From Siphonodentalium dalli (taxonomy: Eukaryota > Mollusca > Scaphopoda > Gadilida > Siphonodentaliidae), in assembly GCA_032622095.1 (NCBI GenBank), contig CP136064.1:185424209-185488208 (forward strand): DNA of 64,000 bases, given 5' to 3'. The notes below the pieces were generated by a model. The model saw only the letters and a program-made list of their open reading frames with translations, was not told where the DNA came from and did no database searches. The translations under genes and the position numbers were made by a program. Each line of letters opens with the position of its first letter. The first letter of the stretch is position 1. Shown piece after piece: positions 23,310 to 35,213 of this stretch.

Positions 23310-23590
23310 TTTCCTTATTTCGTAATTCAAAGGCGTGTTTAACAAAATCAGATATGTTTTGTATCCCAATATGTTGTCAGATTTAAAATAGATTCAGTTG
23401 ATATTACCTCTGTTCTGTTAAATATAGATTTATAATTTTCCCTCAAGCTATTGTATAGTGTACATGTACATTCTTGAATAAAATGCTGTTTATTTTGAAC
23501 AATTTTTCGCAATTCGGACGAAAATTGTTATCATAATGATCTTTTATTGGCTTATAATATCTTCCTACCTCGCTCATAAGGGGATGTGCA
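23310..23590 (-). pseudogene. Degenerate LINE C-terminal fragment
   Basis: Reading the minus strand, HPLMSEVGRYYKPIKD-like and ISDFVKHAFELRNK-like peptides appear about 250 bp apart in broken frames. A motif of the form HPLxSExGRYYKP is known from the end of ORF2 in several invertebrate LINEs. The rest is too decayed to classify. Confidence 0.4.
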
Positions 23591-25493
23591 CTTAAATAGA
23601 TTTTAGACAATGCTGAATGTTGATATGAGGGTAAGATGAAAGTGAAACTATTTTGAAGTCAGAAATCCCTCAACTAATACCAGAGTTTACCAGAATTTGC
23701 CAAATTTATGTTAATATCTAAATTCATTATTGACTTAAAGGGGTACACTACACTAAATCTGGCCATTATAATTTCCATCTTTCATAGAGCACATGGACAT
23801 ATGCAGATTAAATTATTTCATTCTATATACATGTAGATACATTTATATAATCATTTAACATTACAACTAGTATAACTGTATTGTGAATTTGAAATATGTT
23901 TTAGATTATCCATCAAAACTTGCTATTTAATAATCTGACCCAATAGCAATACATGTAATTCTTTCTCATTTAGGAATTTATGAATACATGTGCTTGTGGG
24001 CTTGATAATTAGTATGGTAAGGCCAAAAAAAAAACCTCTTTCTTTCCGAATCGAAATTCCGATACCCTGCCTGGCTGAGTATTTCTTGTCTGCCTCAATT
24101 TTTTTTTTCAATTTTCTCCAGAAAGCTAGTTTATATAGTTAACTATTAGAGTGTCAATGTGAATATTTATCATTTCCCCAATCCCAAAAGCAAAAATAAG
24201 TGGGTTATTATGCTCAACATTGGTTGAGATCTTAAGTACTGCAGAGTGAATGAATTCAAGGGACAATATGCTTTTATCCAATGCTTCATGCTTGGCTCAT
24301 TTTCAATACATATGGATCTACCATATTCCATGGCACCATGACTACACTATTATATCGCTTACGACAGAAAGGTTTTAAAAAAACAAAAACAAAACGAAAC
24401 AAAATTCCTGCCTGCCTGTTTCCCAATGTTATCGGAAACAGCTCGAGGTTTTTTGTTTTTGGCCTAAATCCCAGCAAATCAATTTGTAAATATCACACTC
24501 AGACTAACAGATGTCTCAATCCGACATAGATATTGTTCTATATTCAAACAAAACCAGTAGATTAAGCTCACTGAGTCATAGGTGACAGGTAGCACAAGAA
24601 ACTACTGTCCCAAAAGCAGTGACCTGCCACTGACATGTGAACATTACGAGCCATGTTTGCAACTGGCAAACTTGCCTTGCTACCGTTCATAAATCAGGGT
24701 ACCATCCTGCGGTGTGGATCATAAATCCATGCTCCTCGGGAATCAACCAACTCTGCCAATGCTGGACAGCTCGTGCCAGCCTAAATGCACTATACATGAA
24801 TGACTGTCAGAGTCGCTGGAGGCCCCATCAATGGACTGAAGTATACAGAATTTCAGCAGTCGCGACATAATAGGTCAATGACTTCTCAGATTGATCAATA
24901 TGAGCCGACTGGGTCTCAAAAATCTAATTCATCAACAGATTGGACTATCTGTGCAGGGAGCCAGGCTATCGGCTGTTACTCTAGCTGCTCATTGTACAAA
25001 CTATAATGGAGTGTAACAACATCCAATATGATTCAATCGATAACAGGAGGATTAACAGAAATGAGGACAACCAAAGCAGAACTCAGCTACATGTAATGAA
25101 GTGACACACTGTATTGCAGTAAAGCAACTTAAGCAAGCTTGTAATTAATTCAAATTTGAGGAGAGCTCTTCAGTTAGTCTAAGAGTGCATAAAAAATTTG
25201 TCTTCCAGTATTTGAGACATCAGCAGGAATATTATAGAGTATTTTTTGGTAGATGGGAGCAATATTAAACATACATGTAGACTGTGGCCATATATTATAT
25301 CAATAATTAATGGCTTGGAGTTGACCATGTCAAAATAGTGGTTTTTGAGGAGAAATAGTCCATGAGCTTCATTATTTAATATTATATTACAATCGAACAC
25401 TGACCAGTGGAAATTCTGTGAATTTTGAAAATCTGTTTCAGATTTTACAATTTACGGCAAAATTTTTGCCGATAGCATGCAGTGGAATATAAC
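23591..25493. other. No gene seen
   Basis: A+T-rich. The slightly G+C-richer 24640-24970 has two short ORFs without recognisable motifs. Confidence 0.5.
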
Positions 25494-25933
25494 TACCCTC
25501 GGGCTCCAAATAAAAGTGCAGGCCCAAATAATAGTGCAGGGGGGAAATTCCATTGAAAGTTAATAAAAGTGCAGACCCAAATAATAGTGCAGGGGGAACT
25601 CTAAGCAAAACATCAACATAACTGGTTAAACAAATTATTTTTATAGTAGGTCAAGTATAGGAATCAACATGTGTCATGTGACCCAGTGTTTTATTCAATA
25701 TTAATTAAATGTTCATATAATTATATGCCATATACCTGAATATGTACATGCATAAAGTTATAAGATCATCATTTTGATATCAGAATGATATAGAATTCTT
25801 GAGTTTATGCTGATTTATATTTTCATGGATTCAAAATTAATAAACGTGCAGACCCAAATAAGCACTGTGCAGGGGGGAAATTTCCCAAGAAAAAAATAAA
25901 CGTGCATGCATGTTTATTTGGAGCCCAAGAGTA
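25494..25933. mobile_element. 440-bp element with TACYCTYGGGCTCC inverted ends
   Basis: TACCCTCGGGCTCCAAATAA at the left and (reverse complement) TACTCTTGGGCTCCAAATAA at the right. Inside, CCCAAATAATAGTGCAGG occurs twice near the left and a related AATAAACGTGCAGACCC near the right. It is non-coding, and a TA target duplication is possible. Confidence 0.7.
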
Positions 25934-26334
25934 TGGTATTACTAATTTTAATACTACTTATTAATTCAACTAAGTTCATCCCTTCATGGTTCATGTATTT
26001 ATTTCTATAATTCTATCATAAACAAAGACATTTTGACAATACTTCAGAAGTAAAATTGTTTATCTTCGATGAAAATGGAAAAGGAAGTTATAAAATTACT
26101 GTTTACTGGCACTTAAAAATAAGGATTGTTCACATTCCAAAATAAATGGACAAACTATATATTCAATACATTGGATAGCTATGATCGGACACTTCTAAGA
26201 TCAATAAAATTCACCAATAAGTCTAATCATATACCAATATTGCAACAAGTAATGTACAAGGTATATATGTAGTTTCAGATTGGCCCTGTGTTAAGATGTC
26301 AAACCAATAGCACGAAATGCGTCTTTTACTATAA

Positions 26335-26979
26335 TCTCATATATATTTTGAAGACCTCTGTCTGTCTGTCTTTTTGTCTGTTTGTTTGTCTGTCTGTCAT
26401 TAATACAAATCTACGATTCTCGACCGATCGGGACGAAACTTGGTACGTGTCTTTTACTATAATCTAATATATATTTTGGGACTTCTGTTTGTTTGTCTGT
26501 CTGTTTGTCTGTTAGCTATGGCCGGGAAAACGGCTGGACCGATTGAGTTCAAATGGAGACCGTCAGAGCACTCCTTCTCCATTCCCCCACCACCGCAATG
26601 GGAATTCATGGGTTAATCGTGTGATAGTTAAAGAGCGTTCGTATCCGCAGTGTCGTTGATAAAGAGCGTGTATGTGTCCAGACATGAGCGTGTCTGTCGA
26701 CATGAGCGTGTTGTGTGATTCGTACTTAGGGGTTCCTAGGAATGGGGGAGATTCACATCGGGTCAGTTTTTCCGCCAGAGGTGACCTTCACCTTGAAACG
26801 GGTACCCACAAATGATCTAATATACCGGGAAAACTGCTGGACGGATTTCGACGAAATTTGATACCTACGGGTAATTTTCTCCAGGGAGTGTTTTGGACGG
26901 GTCAAATCGTGACCCCGACCTGACCTTCAAAATGGTCAATTCAAGGTCACAGCCCGGACGAAGTCGGGTCACCTGCTAG
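26335..26979 (+). mobile_element. Helitron-like non-autonomous element, first of a head-to-tail pair
   Basis: It begins TCTCATATATATTTTGAAG after an A, carries CTGT microsatellite repeats and a second internal TCTAATATATATTTTG start at 26465. It ends CGGACGAAGTCGGGTC...CTGCTAG, with a small CCCG/CGGG hairpin before CTAG. The 5'-TC and CTAG-3' ends and A/T flanks fit Helitrons. Confidence 0.65.
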
Positions 26980-27452
26980 TCTCATATATATTTTGAAGAC
27001 CTCTGTCTGTCTGTCTGTCTGTCATTAATACAAATCTACGATTCTCGACCGATCGGGACGAAACTTGGTACGTGTGTGTAGTTTGACCAGGCGGTGGTCG
27101 TTGTCGTATTGGCGAGCCTGTGCGAATTGTCAATTCAAGGTCAAATCGCGAATTTTGACGGGATTTCGACAACATTTGATACATAGGGTTACTTTTGTCC
27201 GAGGAGTGTTTTGGACGAGTCAAATCGTGATCCCAACCTGACCTTGACCTTCAAAATGGTCAATTCAAGGTCAAATCGGGTAAAACCTGACGGATTTCGA
27301 CGGGTACTTTTGTCCGGGGAGTGTTTTGGACGAGTCAAATCGTGACCTCGACCTGACCTTGACCTTCAAAATGGTCAATTCAAGGTCAAATCATGCAATT
27401 TGCCGAAAAGCAGAGGGGAAACAGCCAGGACAAAGTCGGGTCCACCAGCTAG
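26980..27452 (+). mobile_element. Helitron-like non-autonomous element, second of the pair
   Basis: It starts at the base after the first element's CTAG with TCTCATATATATTTTGAAG, carries repeats of TCAAGGTCAAATCG, and ends AAGTCGGGTCCACCAGCTAG followed by T. No Rep/helicase coding is present. Confidence 0.65.
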
Positions 27453-27455
27453 TTT

Positions 27456-27628
27456 AGTATAAATAGAAAAAGAATAGTAGGCTAGTAGGAATCCTACTAT
27501 GGTACTATCGGAAAATATTATATCTCATGTGACTTTCTCACGTTCTGATTGGCTGCACACTACTATTTTACGAGATAACCCCAGTAGGATTCATATTCAC
27601 CTGCTATTTTTTTCTTCTATTTATAGTA
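27456..27628. mobile_element. Short MITE with about 28-bp inverted ends
   Basis: TAGTATAAATAGAAAAAGAA at the left is mirrored by TTTCTTCTATTTATAGTA at the right. GTAGGAATCCTACT lies inside the left part. It starts directly after the Helitron-like end. Confidence 0.55.
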
Positions 27629-27861
27629 ACAGACTCATTTCGCGCGATCGGATTGCTGCCTGAAGACATGGCATTTTATTGCAGATCATGCCATGAATCT
27701 CTACTCTGGCTACGCCGGTAAAGATCATACTCCACCACAAGTTAAAACCCTTTTTGGTGTTCTGATGGGCAACTACATTTGTTTCACATTGAAAATATAA
27801 CTCAGGTAATATATTGCTTAGTCAATACCTGTTCCTTCATAATGTATTTCACAGTTAGCGA

Positions 27862-28019
27862 AGGTCCCAGCTTGAGATTGCATGATTTGGGCGACTTATG
27901 AAGTTATTAGAGCCGATATCGCTTGTGTTGCTTACAATCATAAGATTTACCCATGGTAATTAATTGTCAAATCGGCTCATAGAAGTAGCCCAAATGATAT
28001 AATCTTGAGATGGGACGAC
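27862..28019. repeat. Imperfect long hairpin
   Basis: GTCCCAGCTTGAGATTGCAT and AGAGCCGAT pair imperfectly with AATCGGCTC and AATCTTGAGATGGGAC. It is probably a decayed MITE. Confidence 0.5.
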
Positions 28020-28169
28020 ACCTACACATGTAACTGTAAAGTTGATTATTAAAGACGAGGTATTAACTACAGTTAAGAAATCTATTGCCTGCAAAAAAAA
28101 TTTAAGGCTATAAAGTTCCTTGTCAGGACTTCAAAAAGTTCAGATGCTTAGGATAGGATGTGCTACATG

Positions 28170-28665
28170 TATTTCCGATACACATATTTTACATAATAAT
28201 GATATGAATAAAGTCTGTCATATTGTGGAGAGGAGTGGCATAATCTGTCAACTTGGCAAGATTGTCTTCCTGCCATCCCACGTACATGTATGTTAAAAAG
28301 AAGGTAATTAGTAAGATTGCTTGGAGTGCAAGATGAGCTAAACAAATTATGGGGCCGAGTATGGTATGGAGCCTGGAGGGACTCGGCATGTTATGTTCAT
28401 TAGTTTGGATTTATTTCCCTGGAGTTCTTCAACATATTGTCATTGGTTATCTAGATAGCTTTGGAACCAAGACAGGGAGTACCCCTTATCCCGTAATGAT
28501 TTAATTTTGAAATTAATATATCATGATTAATATTGTCAAATGCTTTCGAGAGGTCAAATAGAGCTCCTGTTGAATATCATTGTTATTGGCTATTTGGTTG
28601 AGAAGATGTCATTATGATCGGAAAGTAGAGTGGTTTGGAAGGAAGATATTATTGGTCCTTGTACA
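28170..28665 (-). pseudogene. Decayed antisense LINE reverse-transcriptase fragment
   Basis: On the minus strand near 28560 a frame reads [20 protein letters not shown], the RT box A region. About 170 bp further on (near 28370) another frame reads a PPGSILGPIICL-like box B. Stops and frameshifts lie between. It matches the CR1/L2 RT layout, independent of the copy at 18.5-22.2 kb. The YADD box is not visible. Confidence 0.65.
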
Positions 28666-29347
28666 TGATATCATGCAAACTTTTAAAAATCTACAAGGCA
28701 TTTTTTGCATTTTTCGTTCTAAAACTAGTGAAACCTTGAAAAAGTAGGAAGAATGGAACTTGGTCTATTCATGTACATGTACTTGGAGATTTTGTGTGCA
28801 TTGTAATTTTTTGAAATTGGAAGACTTTGCTATTTTCATTTACATGTACATGTATGTATTCTGGGACAATTCTTATTCAAATGAGAGTTTAAATACATGT
28901 ATATGTTTTAATGCCGGGGCTATGAAATCAATTGTTTCCTTCATGAGTTTAGTGGTTATCCCTTTAAATTACATACTTGATTTCCCTTTCATTGATAAAT
29001 ATGTCAGAATAATTTCTTGGATTGTGGTTAGTTGGGGCAATTAATATCAAAGTTGTTACTGTCGTTAATTTTTTCCAGTTTTCAACTATGATCATCTGCA
29101 CTCATTTTGTGTGGTGCCTGTGCCAAAAAAATGATCGTTTTGAAGTTGTGGAACATAGAATAACTAATTTTATGGTTTTCAGCATATATATACACCATGT
29201 TTAATTTGCACTAGAACGGTAGTGGTAATTGCGTACTGTGTAATAAGCCAGATATTTTCTGAGGTGGGTTTTGTTGATGAGGTTTTTTTTGTTCAGCTGC
29301 TAGGCCATATAGATCATAACATTGTCAGTTTTAATAGTGGAGGAAGC
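28666..29347. other. Possible LINE remnant, otherwise nothing recognised
   Basis: It lies upstream (on the minus strand) of the antisense RT fragment, so it may be its decayed continuation, but no endonuclease motif is readable. Confidence 0.3.
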
Positions 29348-29610
29348 AAGCCTGCAAATAGTGTGTCTGTCATTTGCATAATAAGGTCCTCAGAGGGTGA
29401 ATTTAGTGCTATCCCGCAAGATGGGCTAGCATCACCAAATTCACCCTCCGGTCCCTCTGGGAACCACATTCTGCTTTAGGCCTCAACTGCGATGGGAGAC
29501 CTAGGATCAGATTGAAGTTCCCTAGTTGAAGTTGGTGATGATCATCCATCAGTCACCTTGATCATTTTATCTTCTGTAAATTAGGGGATAAAGAAACTTC
29601 CCAGAAGGGA
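29348..29610. mobile_element. Double-hairpin hAT-like MITE, copy 6, right end missing
   Basis: The left arm CAAGCCTGCAAATAGTGTGT and the first hairpin are present, followed by interior sequence. It stops near ACTTCCCAGAAGGG. Confidence 0.6.
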
Positions 29611-30099
29611 AAAAGTAACTAACAAGACAGTCAAAGACTGTGGGATCGCTCACCAGACTGCAAAGACTTATAAGACTGGGACTCTGGAGACCACAACAGT
29701 CAGAATTTTCATAATCACTTTAAAAGAATTAGATCTAAACAGGATATGTGGCTAGAGAGGCTTCATGTATGTACATGTACATGTAGATCAGTGAATATCT
29801 ACCTTTAAATTACCAACTGTACACTACTGATCACCCCCCCCCCCCCTCCTCCTCCAGCTCAACATGTCCCCTCCCAACCGGGCTGCAGACTCCCAAGTTT
29901 TAGGTTTGAATTTAACAACCGACATCTCAAACTTTCTAAATTGTTGGAAATTTCCAATCTCACAAGCGCCTTTTTATAAAACCATTTAGACATGTTTAAA
30001 GCCCAATTATCCATGGACCCAAAAACACTATATGTCAGATTAATCAGTCAGGTAGTTCCAAGGTACATGTTTTAATGAATTTTGTATTTTAATGATTTT

Positions 30100-30815
30100 A
30101 TTAGACACAAAAGTCTTAAGTCCCCATAGCCCCGTCATTTCGTAATGGGTTGACCTCATGTTAACAAATCTGAATTACTGGTTGACCTCATGTTAACAAA
30201 TCTGAATCTCAGTCACTAAAGGATCCTCCATACTATATGTAAGCTAAATAGTCCAACCTGTCTTGAGAAGACATTTTAAGTATTACTATAGAGACATACA
30301 GTTATGTCCCTGGTCTCACCCTATTTAACCTGGTGACCCCATCTGAATAAATTTGAATCCCAGACACCAAAGAACCCTTCATACTAAATATCAGTAAAAT
30401 AAACCTGATGGTCCGTGTGAAGGAAGCATATTAAGAGGAAAACTGTCCTTTGCTTGGCCCCTATTTGACCAGGTGACCCCATTTGAACAAATCTGAACTA
30501 CAGTCACCAAAGGACCCTTCATACCAAATATGAACACATTCAACCTGATGGTACATGACAAGTCGTTTTAAGAATTACTATGGAGGGCAAGAGTTATGGC
30601 CCTGGCTTCACAACCATTTGACAGAGTGACCTCATTTGAACAAATCTGAATGTGAGTCACCTAGGGAACATCCACACCAAATATGAACCCATTCAGTCTT
30701 ATGATCTAGAGAAGATGTTCAAAGAAATTGTTGACAGATGGATGGATGGATAGACAGATGAACAGGTGACAGATGAGAAGTGATGACTATAGCTTCGTCT
30801 CAAGTGAGCTTCAAA
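30100..30815 (+). repeat. Tandem-repeat element, about 160-bp units, first block
   Basis: Units repeat CATTTGAACAAATCTGAA, CAGTCACCAAAGGACCC, CATACCAAATATGA and AGTTATGGCCCTGG about every 150-160 bp. The block ends with a GATGGATGGATAGACAG tract and TCTCAAGTGAGCTT. Core repeats, a short GGAC/GATG tract and a GTGAGCT terminus match the pearl-like element layout of bivalves. Confidence 0.7.
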
Positions 30816-31194
30816 ATTACATTTCATTGAAAAAATATGTCAATCACCCCCCCCCCCCCAACACTGTGGGGACATCCCTGCGAGAATATGACATACATGA
30901 TTTATTTGAATGCCTGACTACATTAGCTTAACAAAATTCCCATGACCTTGAAAGCCAGTGCATTCCATTCATGAAACCATCAGCTACCAGTATGTCTTGT
31001 GGAGAGGTGTTGACATTTAGATAATTAGGTTTTAACGACTGCACAAACAGCTTTGTGATACTCCTACAGCTGTGATCAAAACAAGGATTTTAGTGGGATG
31101 AACTAGGCAGAGATAATATGGTATGGTACAGCATGGTGTGGCAGGGGCAGGAGGTGTGATGGGGAGGGTGGGGTAGCTGTGATGTGTCTAAAAA

Positions 31195-31718
31195 AAAATC
31201 AAAAGGTCAAAATGCAAAAATGTTATATTTTTTTTAGTTATGTCCCTGGCTCTGCTCCTATTTGACCCAGTGACCCCATTTGAACAAATCTGAACACCAG
31301 TCACCCAAGGTCCCTCCGTACCAAATATAAGCTAAATCGGCCCAATATTTTTTGAGAAGAAGTCATTCTAAGAATTACTATGAGTTATGGCCCTGGTTTC
31401 TCAACTAATTGACCGGGTGACCTCATTTGAACAAATCTGAACACCAGTCACCCAAGGACCCTCCATACCAAATATTAGCTAAATCGGCCCAATGGTTCTG
31501 GACAAGAAGTCGTAAGAATTACTATGGAGGAATAGAGTTATGGCCCTGGTTTCGCAACTATTTGACCCAGTGACCTCATTTGAACAAATCTGAATGAGAG
31601 TCACCTAGGGAACATCCACACCAAATGTGAACCAATTCAGTCTTACGGTTCCAGAGGAGAAGATGTTCAAAGAATTGTTGATGGATGGACGGTACGACGG
31701 ACGGACGAACAAATGGGT
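31195..31718 (+). repeat. Tandem-repeat element, second block, split at its 3' end
   Basis: The same monomers as 30100-30815. It runs to GGACGGACGAACAAATGGG, whereas the expected terminus (TTGTCTCAGGTGAGCTAAAA) appears only at 32169, after about 450 bp of ATGTGGCTA-rich sequence. Confidence 0.65.
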
Positions 31719-32168
31719 AGATATGTGGCTCCGACCTATGTGGCTAGAAATGGTAATGTGGCTTTAGTTTTTATGTGGCTTCTCAAGTAGCCATAAAATT
31801 TTATGTGGCTATCAAGTAGTAGATAGTGATAAAACTCCAGATTATGGATTCATAACATGTTGGAATTATAGCAGAAGAAGCTGATTAAAACTCAAAAACT
31901 TGCACACAGCAACTGGGACAGTGGAATATGAGAAACTGACAGGTCCGTGATTGGGTGGCTAGCCACATAAATGTCCGTCAGTGTCCGACATCTCCTATTG
32001 ACAGGTCATGGATGTCTAAATCTATGGACTTTTTGTTTCCAAATTTTGAGTGACTACAAAATTAAATAAGCTGATTAGGCCAAATAGATCATTTTTGAAC
32101 GTCCATCTGAAAGCTGTTACGTGGCTAGCCACGCAACGGACGTTATGCACATAAATATCCATTTTACA
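31719..32168. repeat. TGTGGCTA-rich insertion in the tandem-repeat element
   Basis: ATGTGGCT occurs at least five times and GTGGCTAGCCAC twice in this stretch. It separates the GGAC tract from the GTGAGCT terminus of the surrounding element. Its ends were not defined. Confidence 0.4.
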
Positions 32169-32179
32169 CTTTGTCTCAG

Positions 32180-32362
32180 GTGAGCTAAAAACAATGTTAA
32201 TTTGAGACTATACTTCCCAGAAGATGAGGCCCAAGCAGAGTGAAGTCCCCAGAGGGTGAATTTGGTGATGCTAGCCCACTGTGCGGGATAGCATCACTAA
32301 ATTCACCCTACGGGTGACCTCATTCTGCAAATGTCAGACACATTACCTGTATATGCAGGCTT
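32180..32362. mobile_element. Double-hairpin hAT-like MITE, right half only (copy 7)
   Basis: It begins in the interior (ACTTCCCAGAAGATGAGGCC), contains the whole right hairpin, and ends ATATGCAGGCTTG. Confidence 0.6.
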
Positions 32363-32544
32363 GACAAATGGTTAATTTCTCTGAGAAATCGCACAGCTGC
32401 ACCAATACAACCCAAACTAGCCCAGATATACAAATTAAGTTTCCCTCCTTTGTGTGTAATCTGCGATTATCAGAAATTTAAGATGCTAGAACTGTACTCA
32501 CCCCTCACATACATGTATATAAAGATAATGCATAGTTTACAAGG

Positions 32545-32612
32545 CCAGGGTAAATAGTGTTAGGCCAATGTATTCTCAGATATATGCGAGGCTCCCCCTA
32601 TGGTCCTTATGG
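32545..32612. repeat. Fragment of the TTAA MITE
   Basis: TTAGGCCAATGTATTCTC and ATATATGCGAGGCTCCC are family motifs without either end. A 36-bp piece of the 160-bp tandem-repeat monomer (AATCCAAGATGGCTGCCAGC) follows at 32655-32697. Confidence 0.55.
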
Positions 32613-33069
32613 AGTAAATGGGATCGTCCTGAAAGATTTAGTGATAAAAAGACTACTGATAGAGTAAAATCCAAGATGGCTGCCAGCGGCCATGTTTTTC
32701 ATCAACTTCTTCAAGTTAAGCTAAAAAATGTCAGGCATGGGAAAGTCAATGACATCATTTCTATGCCAAGTTGAATCTGAATATAAACCATTAGTTTTGC
32801 ATCTAAGTTTATTATCGTTCACATACCTTATGTGCTAAGCAAAACTTGATACGAGTCGGCATGAATATGTTCATATTTCTGACCGACTCACTATGTGTTT
32901 CTCGTGAGTTGTGATCACTGAATATCCATTTAAATATCACCAAAAATGCCTGATAATGACTGTCTTGATTGATAGTATAATATGTACATGTACAAGTTCC
33001 CATGCGATGGCAACGAACAATTGGCTCATTTAGATGCCAATTTTATAATACATGTACTAGTACAGAGTA

Positions 33070-33227
33070 TAATGCTCTTAATTAATCGACTCCTTAAACA
33101 CAGCAGAATTATGGGTAACTTTTCAGGATTAAGTCGGAAATATGGCTTGTTGCCATTCATCGGAAAGCTCTCGGAAAAGTTACCCATAATTATGCTGTGT
33201 TTAAGGAGTCGATTAATTAGAGCATTA
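33070..33227. mobile_element. Full-length hairpin MITE with an internal deletion
   Basis: The ends TAATGCTCTTAATTAATCGA and their reverse complement pair, and the inner part contains GAATTATGGGTAACTTTTC. The right arm lacks the ATGGCAACAAGCC segment that faces the left arm in other copies. Confidence 0.8.
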
Positions 33228-33567
33228 CTGTATTAGAACATCCTGACCAATGCATCACGGTCCCCCAGCTATTGTTTCTTATTAATCAATAATTTCCTGC
33301 AGACAGACCTCTTTCTACTAAATGCACTAAGTACACAATTCATGTTTATCTATAGGTGTGTGATTGTTATACACACACGGTCACAACAAACAGAAAGGTA
33401 GTAAAAAGATTCTTTAGATCAATCACCAACTATCCCTAGACTGCAGACAACATATCATTAGTTATGCCAGTGAGTGCAGATGGTACATAGGATCAACAAT
33501 TTGAATGCTGGTGGCAGATTAATAAATTAGGAGATAGAACCTATTATAAGGGAGATGATTACATGAG

Positions 33568-33870
33568 CAAGCCTGAATTTAGTGTGTCTGACATTTGCAG
33601 AATGAGGTCCCCAGAGGGTGAAGTTAGTGACGCTATCCCACAATAGTGCTGCTATCTCTGCAAATTGGGGGATATAGAAACTCAACAGACGGGAACTAAA
33701 AACAATGTTAATTTCAGACTATAGATACTTCCCACAAGATGATGCCTAAGCAGAATGAGGTCCCCAGAGGGTGAATTTGGCAACGCAAGCCCACCATGCA
33801 GGATAGCATCACCAAATTCGCCCTCTGGGGACCTCATTCGGCAAATGTCAGACACACTATCTCAGACTTG
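33568..33870. mobile_element. Double-hairpin hAT-like MITE, copy 8 (exact 8-bp duplication)
   Basis: It is flanked by exact TACATGAG at 33560-33567 and 33871-33878. The ends are CAAGCCTGAATTTAGTGTGT and ACACTATCTCAGACTTG. The interior is shortened (303 bp in all), which shows that internal deletion derivatives have moved. Confidence 0.88.
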
Positions 33871-33921
33871 TACATGAGCATATATATCTATCTTGAAATT
33901 GTTTATATTCTATTTTACTGA

Positions 33922-34722
33922 CAAGCCTTGAAATAGTGTGTCTGTCATTTGCAGAATGAGGTCCCCAGAGGCAGTGATCACGCTGTCGGTAGCCAAATTA
34001 GCCAATGGCTAATCTTTTTCGAATTTGGCTAATAAAAATTTCATTTGGCTAAACTTTTGGCTAAACTTTTTTTGACCCCAAATAGAGACTGGAAGCATGA
34101 ATTTTTGGCAAGTGGGTTTTTAATTCTGTGATGTGAACGGTCTAGTCCGAAAACATTGTATACGTATTAAGTGGGAATATATCGCTGACTGTACAAAGGG
34201 AAACCCGATCGCGGACAGTACAAAGGGAAACCCGTCACTCTGCACGAAACAGCAAAAGGTCATATCATTATTTTACATTTAATCCGCTAATCCCCCATTG
34301 TCTGTCTGGTCACTCACGGGGCTCCTGCACAATGCATGTTTATGATGACATTGTATTTATGACGGCCAAGGTTTATGAGCACCAAGTGTAAGACAATAGC
34401 TTAATCAGCCAAATGTGAATCACGACAGATATTTTGTGGCTATTTTTCGTCAATACGGATACATTCAAAATAATATGCATGCGTTTATGACAGATTGTAA
34501 TTTGATAATGGCGTAACAATATTAAGTTATTAGTTTCCAGATGTCACTTAGATATTTTCGCAAGGATAATTAATACTTAATGATTTAAAAGAAGAAAGTG
34601 GGGAAATGTCCGGTGGGGAAATGTCCGTATACCCAATCCCGGGTTACCCCCCCCCCCCCAAAAAAATCACTCTTTCTGGGGACCTCTTTCTGCAAATGAC
34701 AGACACACTATTTCAAGGCTTG
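33922..34722. mobile_element. 801-bp relative of the double-hairpin MITE with unrelated interior
   Basis: The ends CAAGCCTTGAAATAGTGTGT and ACACTATTTCAAGGCTTG are flanked by TTTACTGA and TTTACCGA (7 of 8). The outer 50 bp of each arm match the family, but the second hairpin limbs are gone. About 690 bp of different sequence (33969-34660) fills the middle, beginning CAGTGATCACGCTGTCGG and rich in TTGGCTAA repeats to about 34070. It could be a closer relative of the autonomous parent or a chimera made by a second insertion. Confidence 0.75.
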
Positions 34723-35209
34723 TTTACCGATATGTGTGTGTGCATGTACATACCACAGAGAATAGAAGAAAATAAAACTGTTATGTCTATCTAGACCAAA
34801 AACGGATCCATACAGATTGTCAAGCTATGCATATATTATCACTGTTCAGGAAATAACAGGGTCTGCACTCTGTGGGTAAACAATTATTCTTTGGACACTT
34901 AAATACTGCCTGACATACAGGTCACATACAGGGGACATCTGCCCCTCTGTCCTCCGCCAAGGTTCCCATATTGTATATACATGTACAGGGGTACCGGATC
35001 AGGGGACACCTGCCGATCTGCCTTCCACTAAGGGTCCATTATGTATATAGAGGGGAGGGATGGGTACCCTTGAAATTTCCAACATGAAGCAAACTAAACT
35101 GATTGCAATTTCAGTGTCTCAAAGTACCGGTAGTTAATATTAAACTTTTGGTCTAAAAACAATAAATTTATGCAAAATACTTGTTGGAACAAATTGGTAT
35201 ACACATTAT
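34723..35209. other. No gene seen
   Basis: An imperfect duplication of GGGGACATCTGCC-like and CAAGGTTCCCAT-like words at 34930-35040 is the only pattern noticed. Confidence 0.5.
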
Positions 35210-35213
35210 TTAA

